Assembly: GCF_000428905.1 (NCBI RefSeq)
Contig: NZ_KE386817.1
Span: 1 to 64,000 of the forward strand
Direction: 5' to 3'
Source of the DNA: Brumicola pallidula DSM 14239 = ACAM 615
Lineage (GTDB): Bacteria > Pseudomonadota > Gammaproteobacteria > Enterobacterales > Alteromonadaceae
DNA: 64,000 nt
The position numbers were made by a program, and so were the translations under genes. The notes below the pieces were generated by a model. The model was not told the DNA's origin, did not search any database, and saw only the letters and a program-made list of their open reading frames with translations. Below are positions 38,645 through 47,492 of the stretch, in pieces. Each line of letters begins with the position of its first letter. Position 1 is the first letter of the stretch.

Positions 38645-39313
38645 ATGAAGAATAATAATAAACAAGCTCTAAAAAGTTCTAATACGAAAGAAGTTTTCTT
38701 CAAGGCAGCCATGGAATGTTATGTCAAGCTTGGATATGCACTTACAACGACAACAACTGTCGCTGAAAAAGCAAAATTGTCTAGAGGCGCTATGGTTCAT
38801 CATTTTCCTTCAAAGAAAGTCTTGGTGAAAGAAAGTATAGATTTTATTAATAAAAAACGAATAGAACAATTTAAAAGCGATATAAATAAGTTTACAAAAC
38901 AAGCTGAAAAATCCGAACAAGGTAATCAGGTTAGCGATGGCCTAGACGTCTATTTTAATTTATTACATTCAAAATATTCTGTAGCTTATTTTGAACTAAG
39001 AATGGCAGCAAGAACAGATCGTTATTTAGCCGACATTTTATTAGACGCAGATACCGAATTTGAATCTGTTTGGATGGATTTGATAAAACTGGCTTTTCCT
39101 GAATGGAATGATAAAAATATTACTTCATTACAATTTATAACTGATGTTGTGCAAGTTATGTTAGAGGGATTAACGTTAGTTAATTTTACTACTGATTCAG
39201 AACGTCGTACAAAACTAGTTCTTCTTTATGCTAAAGCTTGTGTTAGAGAAATGTTTGTTAAGGACGACATAGATGAAGTAATCAAAAAATACCAATTAAC
39301 CAAGAACAAGTAA
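38645..39313 (+). CDS. TetR/AcrR-family transcriptional regulator
   Basis: A 222-residue regulator. The N-terminal helix-turn-helix is KEVFFKAAMECYVKLGY followed by TTTTTVAEKAKLSRGAMVHHFPSKKVLVKES (residues about 15-60), a canonical TetR DNA-binding domain; the rest is an all-helical ligand domain. It is the only regulator seen in the island and lies 270 bp after the fadBA-like pair, so control of island operons by an acyl-CoA or pathway intermediate is a reasonable inference. No operator was identified. Confidence 0.9.
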   Translation: MKNNNKQALKSSNTKEVFFKAAMECYVKLGYALTTTTTVAEKAKLSRGAMVHHFPSKKVLVKESIDFINKKRIEQFKSDINKFTKQAEKSEQGNQVSDGLDVYFNLLHSKYSVAYFELRMAARTDRYLADILLDADTEFESVWMDLIKLAFPEWNDKNITSLQFITDVVQVMLEGLTLVNFTTDSERRTKLVLLYAKACVREMFVKDDIDEVIKKYQLTKNK

Positions 39314-39719
39314 GGTATGCTTATGTATAAGAACTAGTCAACTAAACTCAATTAACAATTAAATTACCTTTGGCAAAGCCGAATCCTTTTTAGACGGCGC
39401 ACCAAAATCAGAGTTTTAGCTGATCTCGGTCTGCATCATTTTTTTGATTATGGATAGCCTACAAAGAAGGTACAAATGAAAATCCCAACTCTGGTCGCTC
39501 TAACGAGGTTATAAATTACGTATTTGAAGAAAAGCGCTAAGCCTCTTCTAAGTGCGACTCGGTAAAATATTTTTAGATGCGTGTGCGATGTAAGAGACAA
39601 AATCCAGGGTGATTTTTCTGCACAAGCACCCGGCTCTAGTAACCCTGCGCTCGTTTCATTGTAATGAACCTCTCCCCCCCCCACCCCGCTTTACGGCTTT
39701 AGATATCTTCTATTATGAA
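39314..39719. other. Gene-poor stretch with a cytosine tract
   Basis: About 400 bp with no recognisable gene. A 78-codon frame on the minus strand (39448-39684) matches nothing I know. A run of C residues lies at about 39674-39690. The region probably consists of debris around the IS3 relic that follows. Confidence 0.35.
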
Positions 39720-40115
39720 CAGATAATATTGTTGACCAATAACCCCTTGTCGGCAAGCAGTTGATATCCCAACTCCACACCTCATTCGCTTTTTTAGCCG
39801 GGTAACTCGTTGGCTTTTAATGGTTATTTATCAGCTTAGCTTTGCCTCGGTGGTGCGACATATTTTCAGCTTTTAATAGCCGGTAAAAATCGATTCTGAA
39901 CTGATATACTCACCTCTGTCGGCTAATATCACTACAATTTAGCTTAGCAGTAATGAGGCAAAACATTCCTCATTACAAACGTTAATCACTGCTTTTTTAC
40001 TCTCCAAACTTTCTTACTGACAAACTACTTTATTTAACTGGGCTTATTTAATATCGCTTTTTTAAATTGGCTTGAATGCCTTTAATAATCCATTAACGTT
40101 AACTCACCAATCCCT
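39720..40115 (-). mobile_element. IS3-family transposase relic (OrfA start and OrfB middle)
   Basis: On the minus strand 40115-39995 reads GELTLMDY, stop, RHSSQFKKAILNK, the beginning of a helix-turn-helix OrfA. After a gap, 39960-39720 reads VILADRGEYISSES, a frameshift, FYRLLKAENMSHHRGKA, a stop, and NEVWSWDINCLP. The latter is the region of the IS3 OrfB integrase ending in the first catalytic Asp (WDIN). Stops and frameshifts throughout show decay. The OrfA part is repeated inverted at 54697. Confidence 0.72.
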
Positions 40116-40434
40116 ATTTATTTGTAAAATTAATTCAGGCGAAAACAATCCTGATACAGCGGGATAAAGTATTTCTACATTTTATATATAAGTAAAAATT
40201 TTAAACATAGTTCATATTGCTATAAATGGGAATTAACGGTTGATAGGCTATTATTTGAAATTTAAATATCAAATCCAACATAAATACAGTTCACGGAATC
40301 TTTTATATTGACCCGCCAAGTTTTTTTTGATATAAAAAACAGTACTGATTGTTTATTTTTATACAAAAATTCAGCTCTAATTAATATATTAAAATAGCTA
40401 TCAAGCATAAACAAATTATAAGTGGGATATTTGA
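40116..40434. promoter_or_regulatory. A+T-rich leader of the ACAD-Rieske operon
   Basis: About 320 bp. At 40138-40163 it contains GGCGAAAACAATCCTGATAC-type text that recurs at 47320-47346 and may be an IS terminal repeat. The remainder is A+T-rich and should hold the promoter of the five-gene operon that starts at 40435; no specific box is clear. Confidence 0.4.
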
Positions 40435-41637
40435 GTGATTTTAAATTTAACTGATGAAGAAAAGTGTTTCCATAAAGAATTGAAAGATTTTTTATCTCAT
40501 GAACTTACACAAGACATTGTTGAAGAGAGTTTAAAAACAACAAGTGTATTTGCAGATAAAGATCTTGCTTTAAAATGGCAAAGTAAACTCGCGAAACAAG
40601 GTTGGGCAGCTCAGTTATGGCCAGAAAAATATGGCGGTATAAAATGGACGCCAATACAAAAATACCTTTTCGAAGTTGAATGCGCTAAAGCTGGAGCTCC
40701 AATGCTAATACCATTAGGTCTAAAAATGGTTGGTCCAGTAATTATAAAATTTGGAACTGAAGAACAAAAAGAACGTTTTTTACCTAACATACTTTCAGGT
40801 GATGATTATTGGTGCCAAGGATATTCTGAGCCGGGTTCAGGTTCTGACTTAGCATCGCTTAGATGCAAAGCTGAATTGAAAGATGGGAAATTTATCGTCA
40901 ACGGTAGCAAAATTTGGACCACTCATGCTCATTATTCAAACTGGATATTCTGTTTAGTTAGAACTAAAAATACTCCTAAACCTCAGGCTGGTATTAGCTT
41001 TTTACTTATTCCTATGAATAGTAAAGGGATTACAGTTAGGCCTATTATTTCTATCAGTGGCGAGCATGATTTAAATGAAGTCTTTTTTGAAGATGTGCAA
41101 GTTGATACTAACAACTTGATTGGTGAACAAGGTCAGGGCTGGGAATGTGCCAAATACCTACTGACTTTAGAACGTGGCGCTAGTGTAGCTTCTGCTCGAT
41201 TACGAAGTACATTAATAAGAATTAACAAATTAACCGAAACAGAGCAATTAGATTCAAAAAATAAAGTGAATACTAGTTTTTATGTAAAACAAAAACTTAA
41301 TTCTTTAGACGCGAGGCTGTGTGCTTTCGAAAACACTGAATTTAGATTACAAAAACAAATAAATTCTGGGTTTGATTATGGATTTGAACCTTCATTATTA
41401 AAAACAGAGGCAACTGAATTAGAACAAGCACTAGCTGAACTAGCTGTGGAAGTGATAGGACCAAGAGCGCAAATTCTGGTTAGAGATAGCCTATCGCAAG
41501 CCTGGCCAAGTGCAACATCTGACGATGTCGATTGGGCATTACCTCGCTATCTTAACAGCCGTTCCGCGACGATTTACGCTGGCACTAACGAAATTCAACG
41601 AAATTTAATAGCACGATCAATTTTTGCTAATACGTGA
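40435..41637 (+). CDS. Acyl-CoA dehydrogenase (first of a pair)
   Basis: A 400-residue ACAD with a GTG start after GGGA. The sequence WQSKLAKQGWAAQLWPEKYGGIKWTPIQKYLF is typical of the subfamily found in aromatic, steroid and terpenoid gene clusters. The FAD/substrate motif QGYSEPGSGSDLASLRCKA is near residue 132, SKIWTTHAHYSNWIFCLVRT follows, and the C-terminus has YAGTNEIQRNLIARS. Together with the next gene, 7 bp downstream, it resembles unequal pairs that form heteromeric dehydrogenases (as ChsE1/ChsE2 do in cholesterol degradation). It would introduce an alpha,beta double bond into a CoA ester. Confidence 0.88.
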   Translation: MILNLTDEEKCFHKELKDFLSHELTQDIVEESLKTTSVFADKDLALKWQSKLAKQGWAAQLWPEKYGGIKWTPIQKYLFEVECAKAGAPMLIPLGLKMVGPVIIKFGTEEQKERFLPNILSGDDYWCQGYSEPGSGSDLASLRCKAELKDGKFIVNGSKIWTTHAHYSNWIFCLVRTKNTPKPQAGISFLLIPMNSKGITVRPIISISGEHDLNEVFFEDVQVDTNNLIGEQGQGWECAKYLLTLERGASVASARLRSTLIRINKLTETEQLDSKNKVNTSFYVKQKLNSLDARLCAFENTEFRLQKQINSGFDYGFEPSLLKTEATELEQALAELAVEVIGPRAQILVRDSLSQAWPSATSDDVDWALPRYLNSRSATIYAGTNEIQRNLIARSIFANT

Positions 41638-41644
41638 GGTTTAT

Positions 41645-42763
41645 ATGTTTACTGATTTTAATTACGACAGTGAAATATCCAAAGAATTGGCGCAAACAGT
41701 ATCGAAATATTTAATAGATAATAGTAATTTTCATTCGCATTATCAGTCAATAAAAAATAACACGGTTGATGCTTTAACTCACTGGGAAACTTATGCTGAA
41801 CTTGGTTGGCTTTTAGCGCCCGCAAGAGATGAAAATAATGGGATTGGATGTACTAGTTATGACTTAGCTTGTATGCAAGTAGAAATGGGGAAACATTTAG
41901 CATTAGAACCATTCACTACTCATTGCCTTGCTGTTCAACTAATTGAATCATCTGACAATTCCACTTTAAAAGAAACAGTATTGCCATTAATGCTTGCTGG
42001 TAAAAATTTATGTGCTTTTGCAATTTTTGAACGAGCTAGTAGGTATTCATTAGATAATATTGAAACTGAATTTAAACAAAACAAAAATGGTAGCTTTAAT
42101 ATATGTGGTGTAAAACATTATGTAAGTGATATACAAAATGTGACACATATATTGGTATTAGCGCATGACAATCAAACTTCCGAAAAATGTTGGTTTTGTA
42201 TACCGGTAAATCACTTAGGAATTAGTTTTAATTTCTATCTGGGAACTGACGATAAACCTATGGCTGACCTGACTTTCGATGTTAGAGAGTTAGATTCAAA
42301 ATTCAAAATAAGTCTAAACACGACTGACCTTCAAGTAACACAATTATTAAATCAAGCTAACATTTTAAACAACGCAGATAGTCTTGGTTGCTGCATTCAA
42401 TTATTAAATTTAACTGCACAATATTTACTTGATAGAAAGCAATTCAACTCATCTTTGTCGAGCTTTCAAAGCTTACAGCATATTGTTGCTGATATGTTTA
42501 TTGCGCTACAACGAGTGTTATCCCTAACGTTTTATCAAGCACAAAGTGTAGACACACTTTTGACGGAGCATGCACAAGAAAGGATTTATATTACTAATGT
42601 TGAGCTATTCGAAAACACACAATTTATATTTGAGAAAGCAATTCAATTGCATGGCGGTATCGGTGTAACTGAAGAATTAAGCGTTGGTCATTTGGCAAAG
42701 CGTATCATCACTAATAATTGTAGATATGGTGATAAATTGTTCTTTCTGTCTCAGATAGAGTGA
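41645..42763 (+). CDS. Acyl-CoA dehydrogenase-like protein (second of a pair)
   Basis: About 372 residues from the ATG at 41645. It keeps the ACAD fold, with LGWLLAPARDENNGIGCTSYDLACMQVEMGKHLALEP near the start and AIQLHGGIGVTEELSVGHLAKRI at the end. The middle FAD/substrate loop is poorly conserved (the usual TEP-G-GSD motif is absent; AIFERASRYSL sits in its place). That is typical of the partner subunit of heteromeric ACADs, where only one subunit carries the full active site. It immediately follows the first ACAD and precedes the Rieske oxygenase gene. Confidence 0.85.
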   Translation: MFTDFNYDSEISKELAQTVSKYLIDNSNFHSHYQSIKNNTVDALTHWETYAELGWLLAPARDENNGIGCTSYDLACMQVEMGKHLALEPFTTHCLAVQLIESSDNSTLKETVLPLMLAGKNLCAFAIFERASRYSLDNIETEFKQNKNGSFNICGVKHYVSDIQNVTHILVLAHDNQTSEKCWFCIPVNHLGISFNFYLGTDDKPMADLTFDVRELDSKFKISLNTTDLQVTQLLNQANILNNADSLGCCIQLLNLTAQYLLDRKQFNSSLSSFQSLQHIVADMFIALQRVLSLTFYQAQSVDTLLTEHAQERIYITNVELFENTQFIFEKAIQLHGGIGVTEELSVGHLAKRIITNNCRYGDKLFFLSQIE

Positions 42764-42810
42764 TTTTTAAACCAACTGATATTAACCAATAAATTATATG
42801 AGGCAAAATT

Positions 42811-44205
42811 ATGCAAGATAAAAAACCATCGCCGGGCCAAGCTCGCTGTCAAACAGAAAAATCAGTTAAGGAGTTATTAGATCAAGAGTCTAGAACTGCA
42901 CCTGATATATTAGCTGATACATATAAATACCTTGGTAGTGAACCAATAAATAGTGAAGTTTTTACTTCACACAAGTTCTTACAAAAAGAGTATGAACTTA
43001 TGTGGAGTAAAGTCTGGCAAATGGTCTGCCGAGAAGAAGATATCCCAGAAATTGGTAGTCATTTTGTATATTCAATCGGTACAAATTCTTTTTTAATTGT
43101 GCGTGGCGAAGATAATCAATTTCGTGCTTTTTATAATTCTTGTTTACATAGGGGGCGTAAATTAAAAACACAAAATGGCTGTTCTAAACAAATAAAATGT
43201 CCATTCCATGGATTTACGTGGCGACTTGATGGGGAGCTTAATAATATTCCCTTTGATTGGGACTTTTGCCACTTAGAAAATAAAAACATGTCGTTACCAC
43301 AAGTAAAGGTCGAAACTTGGCAGGGTTTTTTGTTTATTAATATGGACGATAACTCGCCTTCTTTAAGAGAGTACCTTGGTGAAACAGATAATCACTTTGA
43401 GCGCTGGAATTTACAAAACTGCTCAAAAGTAGTTCATGTGAAAAAACGAATTAATTGTAATTGGAAAGTTGCAATGGAGGCGTTTATGGAAGCGTATCAT
43501 AGTATAGCCACTCACCCCCAAATAATGACGTTCAGTTCTGATGCAAATAGCCAGTATGATATTGTATCTGAAAATGTAAGTAGAGCAATTCACAGCATGG
43601 GCGTACAAAGTGGATATTTACCCCCTGGCTCTGTTTCAGAACAACAAATTTTAGATACTTTGGTGTCAGGCTCTGGCCGTATAATAAATGACCAAAAAAT
43701 TCTTGTGCCTGAAGGAGGCAATGCACGAGAAATATTGGCTGAAATTAGCCGTGAAAACTATGCCATTGAAGATGGTCATGATTATTCTCACGCCACAGAT
43801 TTAGAGATGCTTGATGCATTAGTCTATAACGTCTTTCCAAACTTTTCGCCTTGGGGTGGTTATGTTCCAAATGTTATATATCGTTGGTTACCAGATGGCG
43901 ATAATCCAGATTCATGTTTTATGGATGTAATGATTCTAAAACGTGTCAAAAAAGATACACCTAAACCTGCAGGTTGTCCTACCCATTTACTAAATGAAAA
44001 TGAAAAGTGGTCCGATGCTGCAGAACTTGGTGCTTTAGGCCCGATTTTTGATCAAGATATGGGAAACATGCCTGTTGTTCAAGAAGGTATGCATGCGGCC
44101 AAACAAAAGCAAATTAATCTAGCTAATTATCAGGAAGTAAGAATAAGACACACTCACACTGTTTTGAATAAATATATGAAAGGCTGGAATGATAATAGCC
44201 AATAA
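42811..44205 (+). CDS. Rieske non-heme iron oxygenase, alpha subunit
   Basis: A 464-residue oxygenase. The Rieske [2Fe-2S] ligands are Cys111-x-His113 and Cys130-x2-His133 (CLHRGRKLK ... CPFHGFTW). The mononuclear iron site is in AMEAFMEAYHSIATHP with His230 and His235. No beta-subunit gene is present, so it may be an alpha-only trimer like KshA or carbazole dioxygenase. It would hydroxylate a hydrophobic, probably cyclic, substrate using electrons from the reductase and ferredoxin encoded directly downstream. Whether it is a mono- or dioxygenase cannot be told. Confidence 0.9.
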   Translation: MQDKKPSPGQARCQTEKSVKELLDQESRTAPDILADTYKYLGSEPINSEVFTSHKFLQKEYELMWSKVWQMVCREEDIPEIGSHFVYSIGTNSFLIVRGEDNQFRAFYNSCLHRGRKLKTQNGCSKQIKCPFHGFTWRLDGELNNIPFDWDFCHLENKNMSLPQVKVETWQGFLFINMDDNSPSLREYLGETDNHFERWNLQNCSKVVHVKKRINCNWKVAMEAFMEAYHSIATHPQIMTFSSDANSQYDIVSENVSRAIHSMGVQSGYLPPGSVSEQQILDTLVSGSGRIINDQKILVPEGGNAREILAEISRENYAIEDGHDYSHATDLEMLDALVYNVFPNFSPWGGYVPNVIYRWLPDGDNPDSCFMDVMILKRVKKDTPKPAGCPTHLLNENEKWSDAAELGALGPIFDQDMGNMPVVQEGMHAAKQKQINLANYQEVRIRHTHTVLNKYMKGWNDNSQ

Positions 44206-44250
44206 ATATTCTCATTCAATACGGTATTTGGCAGATTAGTGGAGTAAATT

Positions 44251-45474
44251 TTGAAAAAAATTATTATTATTGGTGGAAGTCACGCTGGTGTTCATGCAGC
44301 CTTCACCTTGCGAAATCAAATACCTGACGCCAAAATAGATATATTTAGCGATGAATCTCACTATCCATATCATCGCCCTCCACTATCTAAAAAGTCTCTA
44401 CAAGAAGAATCTTGTTTGGATGATATCTTATTAAAACCAAAAGCTTTATATATAAAAAACAATATCACCTTTCATACTGATTCACCTGTAACAAATATTG
44501 ATAGTCACAACTCTGTTATACACGCTCAGAATAAAAATTTTGAATATGACAAATTAATAATTGCAACTGGTGGAACTCCTCGAACTCTTGAAATAGATGG
44601 CGTAGCCAGTCAAGATATTTTATATATTCGTAATTTCGATGATGCACAAAAATTGAAAAATAAGTTATTAAATGCCCATTCAGTATTAATTATTGGTGGC
44701 GGGTATATTGGTTTAGAAACTGCCGCAAGTTTAAGAGTAAAAGGAAAAGATGTCACAGTAATAGAAGCGGCTAATCGAATATTAAATAGAGTTTTATGCC
44801 CAATTATGAGTGATTACTATCAGTCATATCACGAAAGTAAAGGTGTCAATTTTATAATTAATGACCAAATAGTGAATGCTAAAAAGCAAACGTCAGGATA
44901 CCAGTTAAAGACAAAAAAGGGCGAAATGATATCTGCTAATATAATTATTGTTGGAATTGGAATAGTTCCTACAATAAAGTTAGCAGAAGAAATAGGCATT
45001 AATTGTAGTAATGGCATTGAAGTAAATCAATATTGTCAAACCAATATAGACAATATTTACGCGATTGGAGACTGTTCAAACTATTACCATGAGAGATATG
45101 GGCAAGCTTTAAGAATTGAATCTGTTCAAAATGCAACGGAACAAGCTAGAGTATGTTCATCTCATATATCTGGCAATCCATTTAAAGAGCCGGTTGTACC
45201 ATGGTTTTGGTCTGATCAATATGACTTGAATTTAAAAATGGTTGGCTTAAACATTGGATATGAAGAAATAATAATACGTGGCGATATTAATAATCATAAG
45301 TTCACCTGTTTTTATATAGCCGAAAATAAAGTTGTAGCTGCAGATGCAGTCAACTCTCCTGGAGAATTTATGGCCGCAAAAATAATAATCACTAAAAATA
45401 AAAAAGTTGATCTTAATATTCTAAGAGATCAAAGTCTTTCAATATCAGAGGTAATGAAGCTATGGGAATTATAA
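44251..45474 (+). CDS. NAD(P)H-dependent ferredoxin reductase, putidaredoxin reductase type
   Basis: A 407-residue FAD protein. FAD motif IIGGSHAGVHAAFTLR at residues 5-20, PYHRPPLSKKSL near 42, IATGGTPR near 108, NAD motif IIGGGYIGLETAASLR near 148, and YAIGDCSNY near 270. It starts with TTG, chosen because TGGAG lies 8 nt upstream and no other start fits. It passes electrons from NAD(P)H to the ferredoxin whose gene overlaps its end by 13 bp, and thus feeds the Rieske oxygenase. Confidence 0.9.
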   Translation: MKKIIIIGGSHAGVHAAFTLRNQIPDAKIDIFSDESHYPYHRPPLSKKSLQEESCLDDILLKPKALYIKNNITFHTDSPVTNIDSHNSVIHAQNKNFEYDKLIIATGGTPRTLEIDGVASQDILYIRNFDDAQKLKNKLLNAHSVLIIGGGYIGLETAASLRVKGKDVTVIEAANRILNRVLCPIMSDYYQSYHESKGVNFIINDQIVNAKKQTSGYQLKTKKGEMISANIIIVGIGIVPTIKLAEEIGINCSNGIEVNQYCQTNIDNIYAIGDCSNYYHERYGQALRIESVQNATEQARVCSSHISGNPFKEPVVPWFWSDQYDLNLKMVGLNIGYEEIIIRGDINNHKFTCFYIAENKVVAADAVNSPGEFMAAKIIITKNKKVDLNILRDQSLSISEVMKLWEL

Positions 45475-45773
45475 CATTTATTGACATTAATGGTCAGAGC
45501 AAAGAAACAATCCCCACTAATGAAGTTAATTTGATGCAATTAGCTGTTAATAACAATATTTTAGGTATTGATGCAGAATGTGGTGGTTGTTGCTCGTGCG
45601 CTACATGTCATGTGGTAATAAATAATAAACTTGATATTATTCCTAAAGCCCAAGGGGATGAATTAGAGCTATTAAATTTCGTGCCTAATAAAGAAGATAA
45701 TAGTCGGCTTTCATGTCAAGTTTTAATAGATGAAACTTTGAACGATCTGATCGTAGAAGTGAAATCTGCTTAA
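45462..45773 (+). CDS. [2Fe-2S] ferredoxin, adrenodoxin/putidaredoxin type
   Basis: A 103-residue ferredoxin. Cluster ligands are Cys40, Cys46, Cys49 (ECGGCCSCATCHV) and Cys85 (RLSCQVLI), spaced as in putidaredoxin and adrenodoxin. Two extra cysteines occur at 43 and 44. Its start overlaps the reductase gene by 13 bp, which ties them together. In this operon the likely client is the Rieske oxygenase; no cytochrome P450 gene is in the window. Confidence 0.93.
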   Translation: MGIITFIDINGQSKETIPTNEVNLMQLAVNNNILGIDAECGGCCSCATCHVVINNKLDIIPKAQGDELELLNFVPNKEDNSRLSCQVLIDETLNDLIVEVKSA

Positions 45774-45818
45774 AAAAATGTTGATTGTGAATTAAATTCT
45801 CATGCATTCTCAAAACAT

Positions 45819-45853
45819 AATTCATAACGTATCCACTATATACGTTATGAATT
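45819..45853 (+). terminator. Strong inverted repeat after the ferredoxin gene
   Basis: Perfect 14-bp arms (AATTCATAACGTAT and ATACGTTATGAATT) around a 7-nt loop, 46 bp after the ferredoxin stop codon. Position suggests an operon terminator, though only a weak T run follows. Because the next gene is on the same strand, an operator role cannot be excluded. Confidence 0.6.
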
Positions 45854-46129
45854 AGATACTAAGATTGACTCTTCTTTTTGACGGAGCAATCGTCCTTTTA
45901 CTGTTAGACCACTTAAATTAATTAGTAGGTCAACTTCATTTCAACATAAGTAATAATAATAAATTTTCAAGAATAAAGCGCTTAATTGGGTAATAATTGG
46001 CTGTTGGGACTGAAAAATAATTTTGTTGTCTAATTAAAGGAGTACCTAGTTAATTTACTTGGTATTAACTACCAAATCATTGAATATCATCTATATAAAT
46101 CTGAGATTAATAAACAAGGAAAATATTGT
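45854..46129. promoter_or_regulatory. Leader of the second MDR oxidoreductase gene
   Basis: A+T-rich. A short inverted repeat TTGGTATTAACTACCAA lies at 46059-46075, a possible operator; AAGGAAA precedes the ATG at 46130. Nothing coding was seen. Confidence 0.4.
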
Positions 46130-47128
46130 ATGAAGAGAACTAAATTATTACTCGCCAAGCAAAACACTTATGCAGATAAAGATACTTTTACCCTTATAGA
46201 GGAAAACATCGACAATTTAAAAAATGGTTATATTAGAGTAAGTGTCTCTTTAATATCTATAGAGCCAGCAATGAGTGGTTGGATTGTCAATAGAACAAAT
46301 TATATGCCCACGCTTAATATCGGAGATATTATGCATGCTTTTGCAATTGGCAGTGTCATTGAATCTAACCATCGTAATTTTAAAATTGGAGACCGAGTAA
46401 CAGGTAATTTAGGTTGTCAGACATTAGCTGACATTAATCCTGAAGAGACTGAATTAGACAAAACTATACCCTTAAATATAAGTGATGAACTCGCGGTAAG
46501 TGCCTGCGGTTTAACTGGTTTAACTGCATACTTTGGCTTACAAAAGATAGGTAATTTAAAAAAATCTGATACTGTAGTGGTCTCTGCCGCTGCGGGAGCC
46601 GTTGGTTCTATAGCAGGACAGCTTGCTAAAATAGTTGGCTGTCATGTAATCGGTATTGTTGGAAGCCAAGAGAAAAAAGACTTAATTATCGATGAGTTTA
46701 ATTATGATAACGCTGTAAACTATAAAGCAGAAGACTTTAAAGAGCAATTAAACAAAGCAACACCTAATGGCATTGATGTCTACTTTGATAATGTCGGCGG
46801 ACCCATTTTAAATTATTGTTTAGCGCGTTTAAATAAACAAGCAAGAATTGTTTTATGTGGTGCTATATCAAATTACAACAGCGATAAACCAATGACTGGA
46901 CCAAGTAATTACTTTAATTTAGTATATCAAAGTGCTTCTATGCAAGGTTTTATCGTTCTCGATTATAAAGCTGAGTTCAATGACGCTAGAAAAATAATTT
47001 CATCCTATATAGATCAAAATAAAATTATATATAGAACCGAGGTTTTTGAAGGTTTAACGGCTATCCCGGATGCTTTACAGCACATGTTTGAAGGAAAGAA
47101 TAAAGGAAAAGTGCTTGTAAAAGTCTAA
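46130..47128 (+). CDS. NADP-dependent medium-chain oxidoreductase (second member)
   Basis: A 332-residue zinc-independent MDR enzyme of the same type as the one at 24293. Motifs: MHAFAIGSVIESNHRNFKIGDRV near residue 68, the cofactor-binding VSAAAGAVGSIAGQLAKIVGCHVIGI near residues 152-177, NGIDVYFDNVGGPIL near 215 and the C-terminal MFEGKNKGKVLVKV. It probably reduces an enone or enoyl intermediate. It has its own leader and good RBS, so it may be separately regulated from the upstream Rieske operon. Confidence 0.88.
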   Translation: MKRTKLLLAKQNTYADKDTFTLIEENIDNLKNGYIRVSVSLISIEPAMSGWIVNRTNYMPTLNIGDIMHAFAIGSVIESNHRNFKIGDRVTGNLGCQTLADINPEETELDKTIPLNISDELAVSACGLTGLTAYFGLQKIGNLKKSDTVVVSAAAGAVGSIAGQLAKIVGCHVIGIVGSQEKKDLIIDEFNYDNAVNYKAEDFKEQLNKATPNGIDVYFDNVGGPILNYCLARLNKQARIVLCGAISNYNSDKPMTGPSNYFNLVYQSASMQGFIVLDYKAEFNDARKIISSYIDQNKIIYRTEVFEGLTAIPDALQHMFEGKNKGKVLVKV

Positions 47129-47163
47129 ATAAGCAGTCTGTAACTTATTCTGTGTAACTGCCA

Positions 47164-47286
47164 CTAGTTAATGTGCTTCCCGAGACGTTCCTCGAGCTTA
47201 ATGATAAAACGACTCATTCCCTGAGGCCAGTTATGAATTGGCATCGTCCACCTTTTCGATATCTCTTTGATAGCCAAGTACACCAT
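47164..47286 (-). mobile_element. IS256-family transposase C-terminal relic
   Basis: The minus strand reads VYLAIKEISKRWTMPIHNWPQGMSRFIIKLEERLG and ends in a stop at 47164-47166. The KRWTMPI-x-NW motif is the typical C-terminus of IS256/mutator transposases. Nothing upstream belongs to the rest of the transposase; from 47290 to 47350 the sequence instead contains a short ATG-led frame and text shared with 40138-40163. Confidence 0.7.
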
Positions 47287-47319
47287 CTACAAGTGCCGTC
47301 ATTATTATCTCCATTGGTT

Positions 47320-47346
47320 AAAAATGAGGCGACAACAATCCTGACA
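47320..47346. repeat. Short sequence shared with 40138-40163, possible IS end
   Basis: GAGGCGACAACAATCCTGAC and the following CAGCGGG match 40138-40163 with about three differences, in the same orientation. Both copies lie beside transposase debris, so a terminal inverted repeat of a lost insertion sequence is likely. The following bases to 47492 show nothing I recognise. Confidence 0.5.
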
Positions 47347-47492
47347 CAGCGGGGGTAAAAGGGTGTTCACAATCGCCGGAATATGCAACCTTCCCACCTT
47401 TTTGTACTTTCAAATCGTTTTAGTCGAGAGATCTAATCGCAAGGTAGGAAAATAGTTTCATTCTTATCCAGAGTTCAGGCTACATAAACAAT

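Noticed and set aside
39448-39684. 78-codon minus-strand frame next to a run of C
   Set aside because: No recognisable domain, no RBS, surrounded by insertion-sequence debris; not reported as a gene.
42811-45773. Ferredoxin and reductase as partners of a cytochrome P450
   Set aside because: No P450 gene or heme-binding Cys motif is present in the window, while a Rieske oxygenase lies directly upstream in the same operon.
45819-45853. Operator for the following MDR gene
   Set aside because: Its position 46 bp after the ferredoxin stop and hairpin form fit a terminator better; kept as a terminator with moderate confidence.
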